A stretch of 48,950 bases of DNA from Stenotrophomonas sp. PS02289. GTDB taxonomy: Bacteria; Pseudomonadota; Gammaproteobacteria; Xanthomonadales; Xanthomonadaceae. A model generated the notes under the pieces. It was not told the DNA's origin. It ran no database searches and saw nothing but the letters and a program-made list of their open reading frames with translations. The translations under genes were made by a program, and so were the position numbers. Positions 40,765 to 48,950 of the stretch are shown piece after piece. The stretch lies in contig NZ_JASCOZ010000012.1 in NCBI RefSeq assembly GCF_029960115.1, positions 1 to 48,950 on the forward strand, read 5' to 3'. The stretch's first letter is position 1; every line of letters starts with the position of its first letter.

Positions 40765-41454
40765 CTACACCTCCAGCGCGTAGCCCACGCCACGGTGGGT
40801 GCGGATCGGATCCGGCTCGGCACCGGCCGCGCGCAGCTTGCCGCGCAGGGTTTTGACGTGGGTGTCGACGGTCCGGTCAGCGCTGTCGGCGTCGCTGTCC
40901 CAGCCGCGGTCCATCAGCTGCGCGCGGCTCAGAATGGCCCCCGGGCGCTGCAGCAGCGCGGCCAGCAGGGCGTACTCATAGCGGGTGAGGTCCAGCAGCT
41001 GCTCGCCATAGCGGATGCGGCGGCCGTCGCGGTCGATGGCGAAGCGTCCATGCGACTGCCAGCCCTGCGCCTGTTCCGGGGCGACCGCGCGACGCAGGCG
41101 CGCCCGCACCCGCGCCACCAGCTCGCGCGGCGAGAACGGCTTGGCCATGTAATCGTCCGCGCCCAGCTCCAGACCCAGCACGCGGTCGATCTCGTCATTG
41201 CGGGCGGTCAGGAAGATCACCGGCACCTGGCTGAAAGCCCGCAGTGCCCGGCAGACCTCGAAGCCGCTCAGGTCCGGCAGGCCCACGTCCAGCACCACCA
41301 CATCCACGCTTTCGGTGCGCAGCAGCTGCAGCGCCTGGCTTCCCAGCGCGCAATGGCGGGCCTGGTAGCCCTCGCTGCGCAGGGCGTAGAGCACGGTATC
41401 GGCGATGGCGGTCTCGTCCTCGACGACCAGGACGGCAGGGGCGGTAGCGTTCAT
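40765..41454 (-). CDS. creB: Response regulator CreB
   Basis: A 229-residue OmpR-type regulator. The receiver domain has the acidic pocket (Glu12-Asp13), the phospho-accepting Asp56 in VVVLDVGLPDLSG and Lys in YMAKPFSPREL. The C-terminal winged helix ends in VDTHVKTLRGKLRAAG and RTHRGVGYALE. It is first in a creB-creC pair and presumably activates creD through the tag at 39273. Its ATG lies six bases after a TATGCT box with no ribosome site, so the message is probably leaderless. It is divergent from rlmJ. Confidence 0.9.
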   Translation of the reverse strand: MNATAPAVLVVEDETAIADTVLYALRSEGYQARHCALGSQALQLLRTESVDVVVLDVGLPDLSGFEVCRALRAFSQVPVIFLTARNDEIDRVLGLELGADDYMAKPFSPRELVARVRARLRRAVAPEQAQGWQSHGRFAIDRDGRRIRYGEQLLDLTRYEYALLAALLQRPGAILSRAQLMDRGWDSDADSADRTVDTHVKTLRGKLRAAGAEPDPIRTHRGVGYALEV

Positions 41455-41499
41455 GCGCGCAGCATAGCCGTTGACGCCCGTGCCCCGTACACTGCGCGC
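41455..41499. promoter_or_regulatory. Mirrored leaderless promoters of creB and rlmJ
   Basis: The 45-bp gap between the two start codons has on the minus strand TATGCT (41461-41466) followed by GCGCGC and the creB ATG, and on the plus strand TACACT (41488-41493) followed by GCGCGC and the rlmJ ATG. Each -10-like box is thus exactly six bases from a start codon, and neither gene has a Shine-Dalgarno sequence. The boxes are separated by 21 bases, so the two promoters must overlap. Confidence 0.5.
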
Positions 41500-42357
41500 A
41501 TGAATTACCACCACGCCTTCCACGCCGGCAATCATGCCGACGTGCTCAAGCACATCGTCCAGCTGGCCCTGCTGGATGCGTTCAAGCGCAAGGACAGCCC
41601 GTTCTTCGTGCTCGACACGCATGGCGGCGCTGGCCGCTACCTGCTGACCAGCGAAGAAAGCCGCAAGACCCTGGAAGCGGAAAACGGGGTGATGCGACTG
41701 ATGGCGCAGCCGAAGCTGCCGGCCGTGGTCGAGCGCTACCTCAAGGCGGTGCAGGCCGACAACCCGGTCGGCGCGCTGGTCAACTACCCGGGCTCGCCGC
41801 TGCTCACCGCGCAGACCCTGCGCGAGCAGGACCGCATGGCGGTGTGCGAGCTGCAGGACGCCGAGGCGGCCACGCTCAAGGCGCTGTTCGCCCATGACAG
41901 CCGCGTGGCCGTGCTGCAGGCCGACGGCTACACCCAGAACAAGGCGCTGCTGCCGCCCAAGGCCAATGGGGCCAAGATCGGCCGTGGGCTGGTGCTGATC
42001 GACCCGCCCTACGAAGGGCAGGATGCCGAGTACCAGCGCATCCTGGCCTCGATCGAAGAGATCCTGGGCCGCTGGGCACAGGCCAGCTTCGCCATCTGGT
42101 TCCCGATCAAGCAGCGCCGCACGGTGCTGCACTTCCTGCGCAAGGCCTGCGCGCTGCCGGTCAAGTCCGTGCTTACAGTAGAACTACTGGTGCGCCCGGA
42201 CGACTCGCCGTTGAGACTCAACGGCAGCGGCATGCTGCTGCTCAACCCGCCGTGGCAGTTCGACCAGGTGCTGGCCCCGGCCATGCCGGTGCTCAAGCAG
42301 CATCTGGGCGAAGCGGGAGCCAGCACCCGACTGCAATGGTTGAAGCAGGCCGACTAA
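41500..42357 (+). CDS. rlmJ: 23S rRNA adenine-2030 N6-methyltransferase
   Basis: A 285-residue methyltransferase. MNYHHAFHAGNHADVLKHIV is the conserved RlmJ start, and the catalytic motif DPPYEG (from residue 168) marks an N6-adenine enzyme using S-adenosylmethionine. LDTHGGAGRY is the cofactor-binding loop with the RlmJ-type insertion after it. It modifies A2030 of 23S rRNA. It has no ribosome site, and a -10-like box lies six bases before the ATG. It is not in an operon with its neighbours. Confidence 0.92.
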   Translation: MNYHHAFHAGNHADVLKHIVQLALLDAFKRKDSPFFVLDTHGGAGRYLLTSEESRKTLEAENGVMRLMAQPKLPAVVERYLKAVQADNPVGALVNYPGSPLLTAQTLREQDRMAVCELQDAEAATLKALFAHDSRVAVLQADGYTQNKALLPPKANGAKIGRGLVLIDPPYEGQDAEYQRILASIEEILGRWAQASFAIWFPIKQRRTVLHFLRKACALPVKSVLTVELLVRPDDSPLRLNGSGMLLLNPPWQFDQVLAPAMPVLKQHLGEAGASTRLQWLKQAD

Positions 42358-42442
42358 GCCCCCGTTCCCCGTGTGAGCGTTTCGTTCACGGAACGCGCCC
42401 CCGGGGATGCGAGAATCCGAAGACCACCAAGGAACTACCGGT

Positions 42443-42988
42443 ATGGCTACCCGTAACCGCATGCCGCCCTGGCACGAGATCTTCAAAGCTCCCAGCGGCC
42501 ACGAACTGCTGATCCGTCCGATCCGGCCGGAAGACAGCGCGCCGCTGCAGGCATCGTTCAGTCTGTTCGGTCCGGAAGAAATCCGCGACCGTTTCCTGCA
42601 GTCGGTGACCGAACTGTCACCGGACACCACGCAGCGCCTGACCCACCCCAACCCCAAGACCGAAATCACCCTGGTCGCCGCCGAGTCGGTGCCCGCCGGT
42701 GAAGCGGTGGTGGGCGCGGTGGCCCGGGCCTCGATCATCTCCGGCACCCGCGATGCGGAGTACGCGATCCTGATCAGCCGCTTCCTGGTCGGTCAGGGCC
42801 TGGGCCGGCAGCTGATGCGCAAGCTCGTGAAGTGGGCGCGCGGCAAGTATCTCGACCGTCTGTACGGCGACGTGGCCGAAGAAAACGAGCCGATGAAGCA
42901 GCTGGCCGCTTCGCTGGGCTTCAAGCCGATCCCGCATCCGCAGGGTACGCCCGGGCTGGTTCGGATGGTGCTCGAGCTGGATTCGTAA
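42443..42988 (+). CDS. GNAT-family acetyltransferase
   Basis: A 181-residue protein of the GNAT superfamily. The acetyl-CoA-binding motif A appears as LISRFLVGQGLGRQLMRKLVKWAR, with the Q/RxxGxG pattern at VGQGLGRQL. The N-terminal part (IRPIRPEDSAPLQASFSLFG) resembles the acyl-CoA-synthetase-associated PatZ-type acetyltransferase domain, but here it stands alone. Its substrate, protein or small molecule, is unknown. The ATG at 42443 follows AAGGAA by about 9 bases. A REP follows its stop codon. Confidence 0.82.
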   Translation: MATRNRMPPWHEIFKAPSGHELLIRPIRPEDSAPLQASFSLFGPEEIRDRFLQSVTELSPDTTQRLTHPNPKTEITLVAAESVPAGEAVVGAVARASIISGTRDAEYAILISRFLVGQGLGRQLMRKLVKWARGKYLDRLYGDVAEENEPMKQLAASLGFKPIPHPQGTPGLVRMVLELDS

Positions 42989-42995
42989 CAGGTGA

Positions 42996-43018
42996 CGCCG
43001 GCCAACGGCCGGCGCTAC
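42996..43018 (-). repeat. GTAG REP before mfd
   Basis: Arms CGCCGGCC (42996-43003) and GGCCGGCG (43007-43014) with an AAC loop and CTAC (43015-43018), so the GTAG head is on the minus strand. It lies 8 bases past the acetyltransferase stop and may shield that mRNA from decay. Confidence 0.8.
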
Positions 43019-43052
43019 CGGTGGGTTACACGGTGAGCACATGGCCGTCTGC

Positions 43053-43067
43053 TAAAATTGCCGGCTC
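43053..43067 (+). promoter_or_regulatory. TAAAAT box close to the mfd start
   Basis: TAAAAT at 43053-43058 lies nine bases before the mfd ATG, and no ribosome site intervenes. Transcription would start within a few bases of the ATG. A -35 of good quality was not found; TTACAC at 43026-43031 is 21 bases away. Confidence 0.4.
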
Positions 43068-46000
43068 ATGTCACGTATCTCCTACCCCGCTCCGCCGCTG
43101 CCGCGTCCCGGCCAGCTCCGCGCCTGGTGGCGCGCCCCCGCTTCGGCTACCGCGCTGGCGTGGCATATCGCCCGCGCCGCGCAGACGCATGCGGGCCCTC
43201 TGCTGGTCATCGCCCGCGACAACCACGGGGCGAACCAGATCGAAGCCGATCTGCACACCCTGCTGGGCGCGGATGACAGCCTGCCGGTAGTGGCGTTCCC
43301 GGACTGGGAAACGCTGCCTTACGACGCCTTCAGCCCGCATCCGGACATCATCTCGCAACGTCTGGCCGCGCTGCACCGCCTGCCCTCGCTCAAGCGCGGC
43401 ATCGTGGTGGTGCCGGTGCAGACCCTGCTGCAGCAGCTGGCCCCGCTGAAGTACGTGATTGGCGGCAGCTTCGACCTGAAGGTCGGGCAGCGCCTGGATC
43501 TGGATGCGGAAAAGCGCCGGCTGGAAGCGGCCGCCTACCGCAACGTGCCGCAGGTGATGGACCCGGGTGACTTCGCGGTGCGCGGCGGCCTGCTCGATGT
43601 GTTCCCGATGGGTGCCGAGGCACCGCTGCGGATCGAGCTGCTCGACGAGGACATCGACTCGATCCGCGCCTTCGACCCGGAAAGCCAGCGCTCGCTGGAC
43701 AAGGTCGACGCCGTGCGCATGCTGCCCGGCCGCGAAGTGCCGCTGGACGAGCTGGCCGTGTCGCGGGTGCTGGCCACCCTGCGCGAGCGCTTTGACGTGG
43801 ATACCCGACGCAGCGCGCTGTACCAGGATCTCAAGTCCGGGTTGGCACCGGCTGGCGTGGAGTACTACCTGCCGCTGTTCTTCGACCAGACCGCCACGCT
43901 GTTCGACTATCTGCAGCCCAACGTGCTGCCGGTGCTGGCGGCCGGGGTGGGCGAAGCCGCAGCGGCATTCTGGGCACAGACCCAGAACCGCTACGAGCAG
44001 CGTCGGCACGATGTGGAACGGCCGCTGCTGGCTCCGACCGAGCTGTATCTCACCCCCGAAGGCCTCAATGCGCACCTCAACACCCTGGCGCGCGTCGAGA
44101 TCTGGGCCGCCGATCATCCGCGCATTGCCGAGGCGCAGCCGCTGGGCGACCAGCCGTTGCCGCCGCTGCCGGTGGCCGCGCGCGATGCGCCCGCGGGTGA
44201 AGCGCTGAAGTCGTTCCTGGGCCACTACCCGGGCCGCGTGGTGATTGCCGCCGACTCGCCGGGCCGCCGTGAAGCGCTGCTGGAAGTGCTTGCCGCCGCC
44301 GAACTCAAGCCGCCGGTGGTGGCGGACCTGCCCGGCTTCCTCGCCGACGACGGCGCGCGCTTTGCGATCACCGTCGCGCCGCTGGAAGACGGCTTTGCGC
44401 TGGAAGAACCGGCGCTGGCGGTGCTGACCGAGCGCCAGCTGTTCCCGGAACGTGCCGGCACCACCCGCCGCAGCCGCCGGGTAGGCCGCGAACCGGAAGC
44501 GATCATCCGTGACCTCGGTGAGCTGACCGAAGGCGCTCCGATCGTCCATGAAGACCACGGTGTAGGCCGTTACCGCGGCCTGATCGTGCTCGATGCCGGC
44601 GGCATGCCCGGCGAGTTCCTGGAGATCGAATACGCCAAGGGCGACCGCCTGTATGTTCCGGTCGCCCAGCTGCATCTGATCAGCCGCTACAGCGGTGCGT
44701 CGCCGGAAACCGCGCCGCTGCATTCGCTGGGCGGCGAACAGTGGACCAAGGCCAAGCGCAAGGCGGCCGAAAAGGTACGCGACGTGGCCGCCGAACTGCT
44801 GGAAATCCAGGCGCGTCGTCGTGCCCGCGCCGGTCTTGCGCTGCACGTGGACCGGGCCATGTACGAGCCGTTCGCGGCCGGCTTCCCGTTCGAGGAGACC
44901 CCCGACCAGCTGGCCGCCATCGAGGCCACCCTACGCGATCTCGCCAGCAGCCAGCCGATGGACCGCGTAGTCTGCGGTGACGTCGGCTTCGGCAAGACCG
45001 AAGTCGCGGTGCGCGCGGCTTTCGCCGCCGCCAGTGCGGGCAAGCAGGTCGCGGTGCTAGTACCCACCACGCTGCTGGCCGAGCAGCACTACCGCAACTT
45101 CCGCGACCGCTTCGCCGACTACCCGCTGAAGGTGGAAGTGCTGTCGCGCTTCAAGTCCACCAAGGAGATCAAGGCGGAACTGGAGAAGGTGACCGCAGGC
45201 ACGATCGACGTGATTGTCGGCACCCACCGCCTGCTGCAGCCGGACGTAAAGTTCCGCGACCTGGGCCTGGTGATCGTCGATGAGGAACAGCGTTTCGGCG
45301 TCCGCCAGAAGGAAGCGCTGAAAGCGATGCGTGCCAATGTGCACCTGCTGACCCTGACCGCCACGCCGATTCCGCGCACGCTGAACATGGCCATGGCCGG
45401 CCTGCGTGATCTGTCCATCATCGCCACCCCGCCGCCGAACCGGCTGGCCGTGCAGACCTTCATCACCGCCTGGGACAACGCGCTGCTGCGCGAAGCCTTC
45501 CAGCGTGAGCTGTCGCGCGGCGGCCAGCTGTACTTCCTGCACAACGACGTGGAAAGCATCGGCCGCATGCAACGCGACCTGGCCGAGCTGGTGCCGGAAG
45601 CACGCATCGGCATCGCCCACGGGCAGATGCCCGAACGCGAGCTGGAGCGGGTGATGCTGGACTTCCAGAAGCAGCGCTACAACGTGCTGCTGTCGACCAC
45701 GATCATCGAATCGGGCATCGACATCCCCAACGCCAACACCATCATCATCAACCGCGCCGACCGCTTCGGCCTGGCCCAGCTGCACCAGCTGCGCGGCCGC
45801 GTCGGTCGTTCGCACCACCGTGCGTATGCCTACCTGGTGGTGCCGGACAAGCGCGCGATGACGCCGGATGCGGAAAAGCGCCTGGAAGCGATCGCCTCGA
45901 TGGACGAGCTGGGGGCCGGCTTCACCCTGGCCACCCACGATCTGGAAATCCGCGGTGCCGGCGAACTGCTCGGCGAAGACCAGAGCGGCCAGATGGCCGA

Positions 46001-46535
46001 AGTGGGCTTCAGTCTCTACACCGAACTGCTGGAACGTGCGGTGCGCAGCATCCGCCAGGGCAAGCTGCCCGATCTGGACAGCGGCGAGGAAGTGCGCGGT
46101 GCGGAAGTGGTGCTGCACGTGCCAGCGCTGATTCCGGACGACTACCTTCCCGACGTGCACACCCGCCTGACCCTGTACAAGCGCATCAGCAGCGCGCGCG
46201 ACAGTGGCGAGCTGCGCGAGCTGCAGGTGGAAATGATCGACCGCTTCGGCCTGCTGCCGGATCCGACCAAGTACCTGTTCGCGATTGCCGATCTGAAACT
46301 GCAGTGCAACGCACTGGGTATCCGCAAGCTGGAACTCGGCGAAGCCGGTGGTCGCATCGTGTTCGAGGCCAAGCCGCAGATCGACCCGATGGCGGTGATC
46401 ACCATGATCCAGAAGCAGCCCAAGCTGTACACCATGGACGGCCCGGACAAGCTGCGCATCAAGGTGCCGCTGCCCTTGCCGGAAGACCGCTTCAATGCGG
46501 CCAAGGCGTTGTTGACCACGCTGACGCCAGGGTGA
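43068..46535 (+). CDS. mfd: Transcription-repair coupling factor Mfd
   Basis: An 1155-residue DNA translocase that removes stalled RNA polymerase and recruits UvrA. N-terminal UvrB-like domains (PDWETLPYDAFSPHPDIISQ and MDPGDFAVRGGLLDVFP) are followed by the RNA-polymerase-interacting domain (VHEDHGVGRYRGL onward, about 495-560) and the RecG-like motor with GDVGFGKT (637-644), DEEQ (738-741), TATPIPRTL and the TRG-type segment SGIDIPNANTIIINRADRFGLAQLHQLRGRVGRS. The C-terminal autoinhibitory domain is complete. Length and domain order are normal. It is monocistronic and followed by a REP pair and a terminator. Confidence 0.96.
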   Translation: MSRISYPAPPLPRPGQLRAWWRAPASATALAWHIARAAQTHAGPLLVIARDNHGANQIEADLHTLLGADDSLPVVAFPDWETLPYDAFSPHPDIISQRLAALHRLPSLKRGIVVVPVQTLLQQLAPLKYVIGGSFDLKVGQRLDLDAEKRRLEAAAYRNVPQVMDPGDFAVRGGLLDVFPMGAEAPLRIELLDEDIDSIRAFDPESQRSLDKVDAVRMLPGREVPLDELAVSRVLATLRERFDVDTRRSALYQDLKSGLAPAGVEYYLPLFFDQTATLFDYLQPNVLPVLAAGVGEAAAAFWAQTQNRYEQRRHDVERPLLAPTELYLTPEGLNAHLNTLARVEIWAADHPRIAEAQPLGDQPLPPLPVAARDAPAGEALKSFLGHYPGRVVIAADSPGRREALLEVLAAAELKPPVVADLPGFLADDGARFAITVAPLEDGFALEEPALAVLTERQLFPERAGTTRRSRRVGREPEAIIRDLGELTEGAPIVHEDHGVGRYRGLIVLDAGGMPGEFLEIEYAKGDRLYVPVAQLHLISRYSGASPETAPLHSLGGEQWTKAKRKAAEKVRDVAAELLEIQARRRARAGLALHVDRAMYEPFAAGFPFEETPDQLAAIEATLRDLASSQPMDRVVCGDVGFGKTEVAVRAAFAAASAGKQVAVLVPTTLLAEQHYRNFRDRFADYPLKVEVLSRFKSTKEIKAELEKVTAGTIDVIVGTHRLLQPDVKFRDLGLVIVDEEQRFGVRQKEALKAMRANVHLLTLTATPIPRTLNMAMAGLRDLSIIATPPPNRLAVQTFITAWDNALLREAFQRELSRGGQLYFLHNDVESIGRMQRDLAELVPEARIGIAHGQMPERELERVMLDFQKQRYNVLLSTTIIESGIDIPNANTIIINRADRFGLAQLHQLRGRVGRSHHRAYAYLVVPDKRAMTPDAEKRLEAIASMDELGAGFTLATHDLEIRGAGELLGEDQSGQMAEVGFSLYTELLERAVRSIRQGKLPDLDSGEEVRGAEVVLHVPALIPDDYLPDVHTRLTLYKRISSARDSGELRELQVEMIDRFGLLPDPTKYLFAIADLKLQCNALGIRKLELGEAGGRIVFEAKPQIDPMAVITMIQKQPKLYTMDGPDKLRIKVPLPLPEDRFNAAKALLTTLTPG

Positions 46536-46541
46536 TGCGCG

Positions 46542-46608
46542 GGCCGGCCAACGGCCGGCGCTACCAAACACGCGCACGCATACCGGTAGCGCCGGCCGTT
46601 GTCCGGCC
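46542..46608. repeat. Inverted pair of GTAG REPs after mfd
   Basis: First unit: arms GCCGGCC and GGCCGGC around AAC (46542-46560) with CTAC at 46561-46564. Second unit: GTAG at 46586-46589 with an imperfect stem (GCCGG at 46591-46595 and CCGGC at 46603-46607). The heads face each other across 21 bases. The pair begins 7 bases after the mfd stop. Confidence 0.75.
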
Positions 46609-46627
46609 CTGGCAATCCCGGAAACAG

Positions 46628-46654
46628 AAAAGGCCCGGCATTGCCGGGCCTTTT
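46628..46654. terminator. Bidirectional terminator between mfd and the M13 peptidase gene
   Basis: Arms GGCCCGGCA (46632-46640) and TGCCGGGCC (46642-46650), flanked by AAAA on the left and TTTT on the right, so it can end transcription from both sides. It lies between two convergent genes. Confidence 0.85.
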
Positions 46655-46676
46655 CGTCACATCACCACATGGTCGA

Positions 46677-48770
46677 TTACCAGATCACCACGCGCTTGTC
46701 GTCGGCACGCACCATCGCGTCACCGGCCTTGCACTCGAACGCCGCGGCGAACGACGGCATGTTCGACGGCGCACCGTTGGCACGGAAGTTGGCCGGGGCA
46801 TGCGGATCGGTGTTCAGACGCACGCGCAGCTCACCGTCGGTGAAGTTGCGACGCCACACGGTGGCCCAGTTCATGAAGAAGCGCTGGTCCTGGGTGTGGC
46901 CGTCCACTTCGACGTTGGCCTTCGGGTTTTCCTTCAGCGCCATCTGCAGCGCGTCATAGGCGACGGTCAGGCCACCCAGGTCACCGATGTTCTCGCCCAG
47001 GGTCAGCTTGCCCTTCACGTTCACGCCCGGCAGCGACTCGTAGCCGTCGAACTGCGCGACCAGCTGATCGGTACGGCCGGTGAAGGCCTTGCGGTCGGCG
47101 TCGGTCCACCAGTTGTCGAAGTTGCCGTTGGCGGCGAACTGGCTGCCGGAGTCGTCGTAGCCGTGCATCATCTCGTGGCCGATGACCGCACCGATGCCGC
47201 CGTAGTTCAGCGCCGGATCGGCCTTGGCGTCGAAGAACGGAGCCTGGAGGATCGCAGCCGGGAACACGATCTCGTTCTTGGTCGCGTTGTAATAGGCGTT
47301 GACGGTCTGCGGGGTCATGCCCCACTCGGTCTTGTCGACCGGCTTGCCGATCTTGTTGAGCATGTAGCGGTAGTTGAACGCGCGCGCCGCCTGCATGTTG
47401 CCCAGGTAGCTGTCGGCGTTGGTTTCCAGGCCCGACCAGTCACGCCACTTGTCCGGGTAGCCGATCTTCGGGGTGAAGCTGGCCCACTTCTCCAGTGCCT
47501 TCTTGCGGGTGTCTTCGCCCATCCATTCCAGCTTCTCCAGGCGCGCCTTCAGCGCGACCGAGAGATTTTCGACCAGGTGCTGCATCTGCACCTTGGATTC
47601 GGCCGGGAACACCGCCTCGACGTACAGCTGGCCGAGGCCCTCGCCGATCGAGGTGTTGACCGAGTCGAGCACGCGCTTCCAGCGCGGCTGCATTTCCTTC
47701 TGACCGCGCAGGGTGCTGCCGTAGAAGTCGAAGTTGGCCTTCTCGAAGTTGCTGCTCAGGTAGGGCGCAGCGTCATCGACCGTGTGGAAGCGCAGGTAGG
47801 CCTGCCAGGTGCTGGCCGGAACCTCGGTGAGCATCTTGTCCACTTCGGTGAAGAAGCCCGGCTGGGCCAGCGAGAACTTCTGCGCGGCCGGCACCTTGAG
47901 CGTGTCGAACAGCGCGGTCCAGCTGAAGTTCGGGGTGAGCTTGTCGGCATCGGCGGCGCTGAGCGGGTTGTAACGCTTGGCCGGGTCGCGCAGTTCGATG
48001 CGCGACAGCGAGGCCTTGGCCAGACGCGTTTCAAAGTCCATCACGGCCTTGGCATCGGTCTTGGCCTGGGCGGCGTCGACGCCGGACAGGGTCAGCACCT
48101 GCTCGATGTAGGCGACGTAGGCGTCGCGGATCTTGGCCTGGGCGTCGTCGAAGTAATAGCCCTTCTCAGGCAGGCCAAGGCCGCCCTGGCCGACGTAGGC
48201 GATGACGTTGGCCGAATCCTTGTAGTCGGCATTGGCGAACAGCGAGAACAGCACGCCCTGGCCCTGCGCCTGGCTGTCGCGCAGGTACTGGGTGATGGCG
48301 GCGGTGTCATTCAGCGCGGCGATCTTGTCCAGCTGCGGCTGCAGCGGGGCGATGCCGGCGGCTTCGATCTTGGCTTCGTCCGAGCCGGTCTTCCAGATGT
48401 CGCCGATCTTGGCTTCAACGGTGCCGGCCTTGGCCTGGCTGGCGGCAGCCTGCTGGACCAGCGCGTGCTGCACTTCCAGCGAGCGCTCGCGCAGGATCTC
48501 GAAGCTGCCCCAGGTGGTCTGGTCGTTCGGGACCGGATTGGCCTTGAGCCACTTGCTGTTGACGTAACCGTTGAGGTCCGTACAGGCGGCAATGGTCGGA
48601 TCGAGGTCGGCGCTGTTGAGCGAGATCAGCGGGGTTTTGATCTGGGACTGATCAAACGCGGCCTTGGCCGGGGTGGCGTCGGCGGCGGGGGCGTCGGTCT
48701 TGCCGCAGGCGGCAAGCGAGGCGGCAATGGCAACGGTGAGCCCCAGCGGGGCCAGCTTGGTAAAGGTCAT
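46677..48770 (-). CDS. M13-family (neprilysin-like) zinc metallopeptidase, lipoprotein
   Basis: A 697-residue exported endopeptidase. The signal peptide ends in a lipobox (VAIAASLAACGK, Cys22). The catalytic domain has HEMMH (532-536) in VIGHEMMHGYDDSGSQF, with the second metal-binding glutamate in ENIGDLGGLTVAYDA (Glu593). NAYYNATKNEIVFPAAILQ is the conserved substrate-binding stretch. It probably degrades oligopeptides in the periplasm. The last residues are MVRADDKRVVIW; the C-terminal CxVW motif of eukaryotic members is reduced to VIW. GGAG lies about 8 bases before the ATG. Confidence 0.92.
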   Translation of the reverse strand: MTFTKLAPLGLTVAIAASLAACGKTDAPAADATPAKAAFDQSQIKTPLISLNSADLDPTIAACTDLNGYVNSKWLKANPVPNDQTTWGSFEILRERSLEVQHALVQQAAASQAKAGTVEAKIGDIWKTGSDEAKIEAAGIAPLQPQLDKIAALNDTAAITQYLRDSQAQGQGVLFSLFANADYKDSANVIAYVGQGGLGLPEKGYYFDDAQAKIRDAYVAYIEQVLTLSGVDAAQAKTDAKAVMDFETRLAKASLSRIELRDPAKRYNPLSAADADKLTPNFSWTALFDTLKVPAAQKFSLAQPGFFTEVDKMLTEVPASTWQAYLRFHTVDDAAPYLSSNFEKANFDFYGSTLRGQKEMQPRWKRVLDSVNTSIGEGLGQLYVEAVFPAESKVQMQHLVENLSVALKARLEKLEWMGEDTRKKALEKWASFTPKIGYPDKWRDWSGLETNADSYLGNMQAARAFNYRYMLNKIGKPVDKTEWGMTPQTVNAYYNATKNEIVFPAAILQAPFFDAKADPALNYGGIGAVIGHEMMHGYDDSGSQFAANGNFDNWWTDADRKAFTGRTDQLVAQFDGYESLPGVNVKGKLTLGENIGDLGGLTVAYDALQMALKENPKANVEVDGHTQDQRFFMNWATVWRRNFTDGELRVRLNTDPHAPANFRANGAPSNMPSFAAAFECKAGDAMVRADDKRVVIW

Positions 48771-48885
48771 GCGTCACTCCGGCTGCAGATGGAAGCATTG
48801 CCCGCAGGGCGGGCAATCTCGCAGGGTAGCGCGGGCGGGACGCAGGGCGGACCGGCCAAAGGTCACACCGTGGTGGTGATCTGCC

Positions 48886-48950
48886 GTAGAGCCACGCCCT
48901 GCGTGGCTTCGCGGTGGCAAACGCAGTCGCAGCCACGCAGGGCGTGGCTC
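48886..48950. repeat. Inverted REP pair at the right edge
   Basis: Unit 1 has GTAG at 48886-48889 and arms AGCCACGC (48890-48897) and GCGTGGCT (48901-48908). Unit 2 is its inverted copy at 48931-48949 with AGG in the loop; the window ends at the first base of its expected CTAC. The arms match the REP at 39291. The gap 48781-48885 contains nothing recognised. Confidence 0.8.

Noticed and set aside
42362..42394. Hairpin with GTTCC/GGAAC arms before the acetyltransferase gene
   Set aside because: The stem is interrupted by bulges, has no T-run and is not repeated; it is too weak to call.
43071..44846. 591-residue open frame opposite mfd
   Set aside because: Shadow of a full-length, well-conserved Mfd.
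1..48950. CRISPR arrays, tRNA or rRNA genes, insertion sequences, prophage genes
   Set aside because: No regularly spaced repeats, cloverleaf-like segments, transposase or phage proteins were seen; the repeats present are REP-type palindromes.

Overview
The window comes from a high-GC gammaproteobacterium of the Xanthomonadaceae, most likely Stenotrophomonas. The basis is the protein set (creBCD with rlmJ, gltX-zur, an Ada-AlkA fusion next to ogt, THX, mfd, a ZnuD-like receptor with a MerC-like partner) and many short palindromes that begin with GTAG, the hallmark of the SMAG-type REP family of Stenotrophomonas. No phage, integron, insertion sequence, CRISPR array, rRNA or tRNA gene was found. 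The region reads as ordinary chromosome with dense genes on both strands and palindromes in many of the gaps.

Layout. 1-483 is non-coding and repeat-rich. 484-5943 holds an EamA transporter divergent from a LysR regulator, a small acidic protein, a coupled GFA/DUF4349 pair and a DUF885 zinc peptidase-like lipoprotein. 5996-9409 is a probable operon of a serine beta-lactamase-like hydrolase and an ABC exporter. 9533-12418 holds a VOC/DUF72 overlapping pair, a Pr6Pr membrane protein and a second EamA transporter. 12446-18590 is a cluster of three GGDEF proteins (GAF-GGDEF, membrane GGDEF, PAS-GGDEF-EAL) interrupted by rluF. 18768-22416 holds a DEAD-box helicase with a structured leader, a small S4 RNA-binding protein and a ubiquinone-type flavin hydroxylase. 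22529-24287 encodes two exported proteins (DUF4019 and a ClpP/SppA-like lipoprotein).

24456-26419 is an alkylation-repair operon (Ada N-domain/AraC/AlkA fusion overlapping ogt), followed by a phosphodiesterase and the small ribosomal protein THX. 28077-30858 is a divergent pair, a MerC-like membrane protein and a ZnuD-like TonB receptor, separated by two Zur-box-like palindromes. The likely regulator, Zur, lies 5 kb away behind gltX (35877-37782). Between them are an MFS transporter and a TetR-MFS-HlyD efflux operon with a clear operator. 37888-41454 is creB-creC-creD with a near-consensus CreBC tag before creD. 41500-48770 holds rlmJ, a GNAT acetyltransferase, mfd and an M13 metallopeptidase.

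The most notable observations are: the Zur-box-flanked MerC-like/ZnuD-like pair as a possible two-membrane zinc module; several genes whose -10 box lies exactly 6 nt before the ATG, which suggests leaderless mRNAs; REP elements that supply stop codons of three genes; a dispersed 140-170 bp intergenic repeat present twice with a 32-nt indel; and mutually exclusive hairpins in the leader of the DEAD-box helicase. All functional statements come from reading the sequence and from knowledge of the families; no database search was run.
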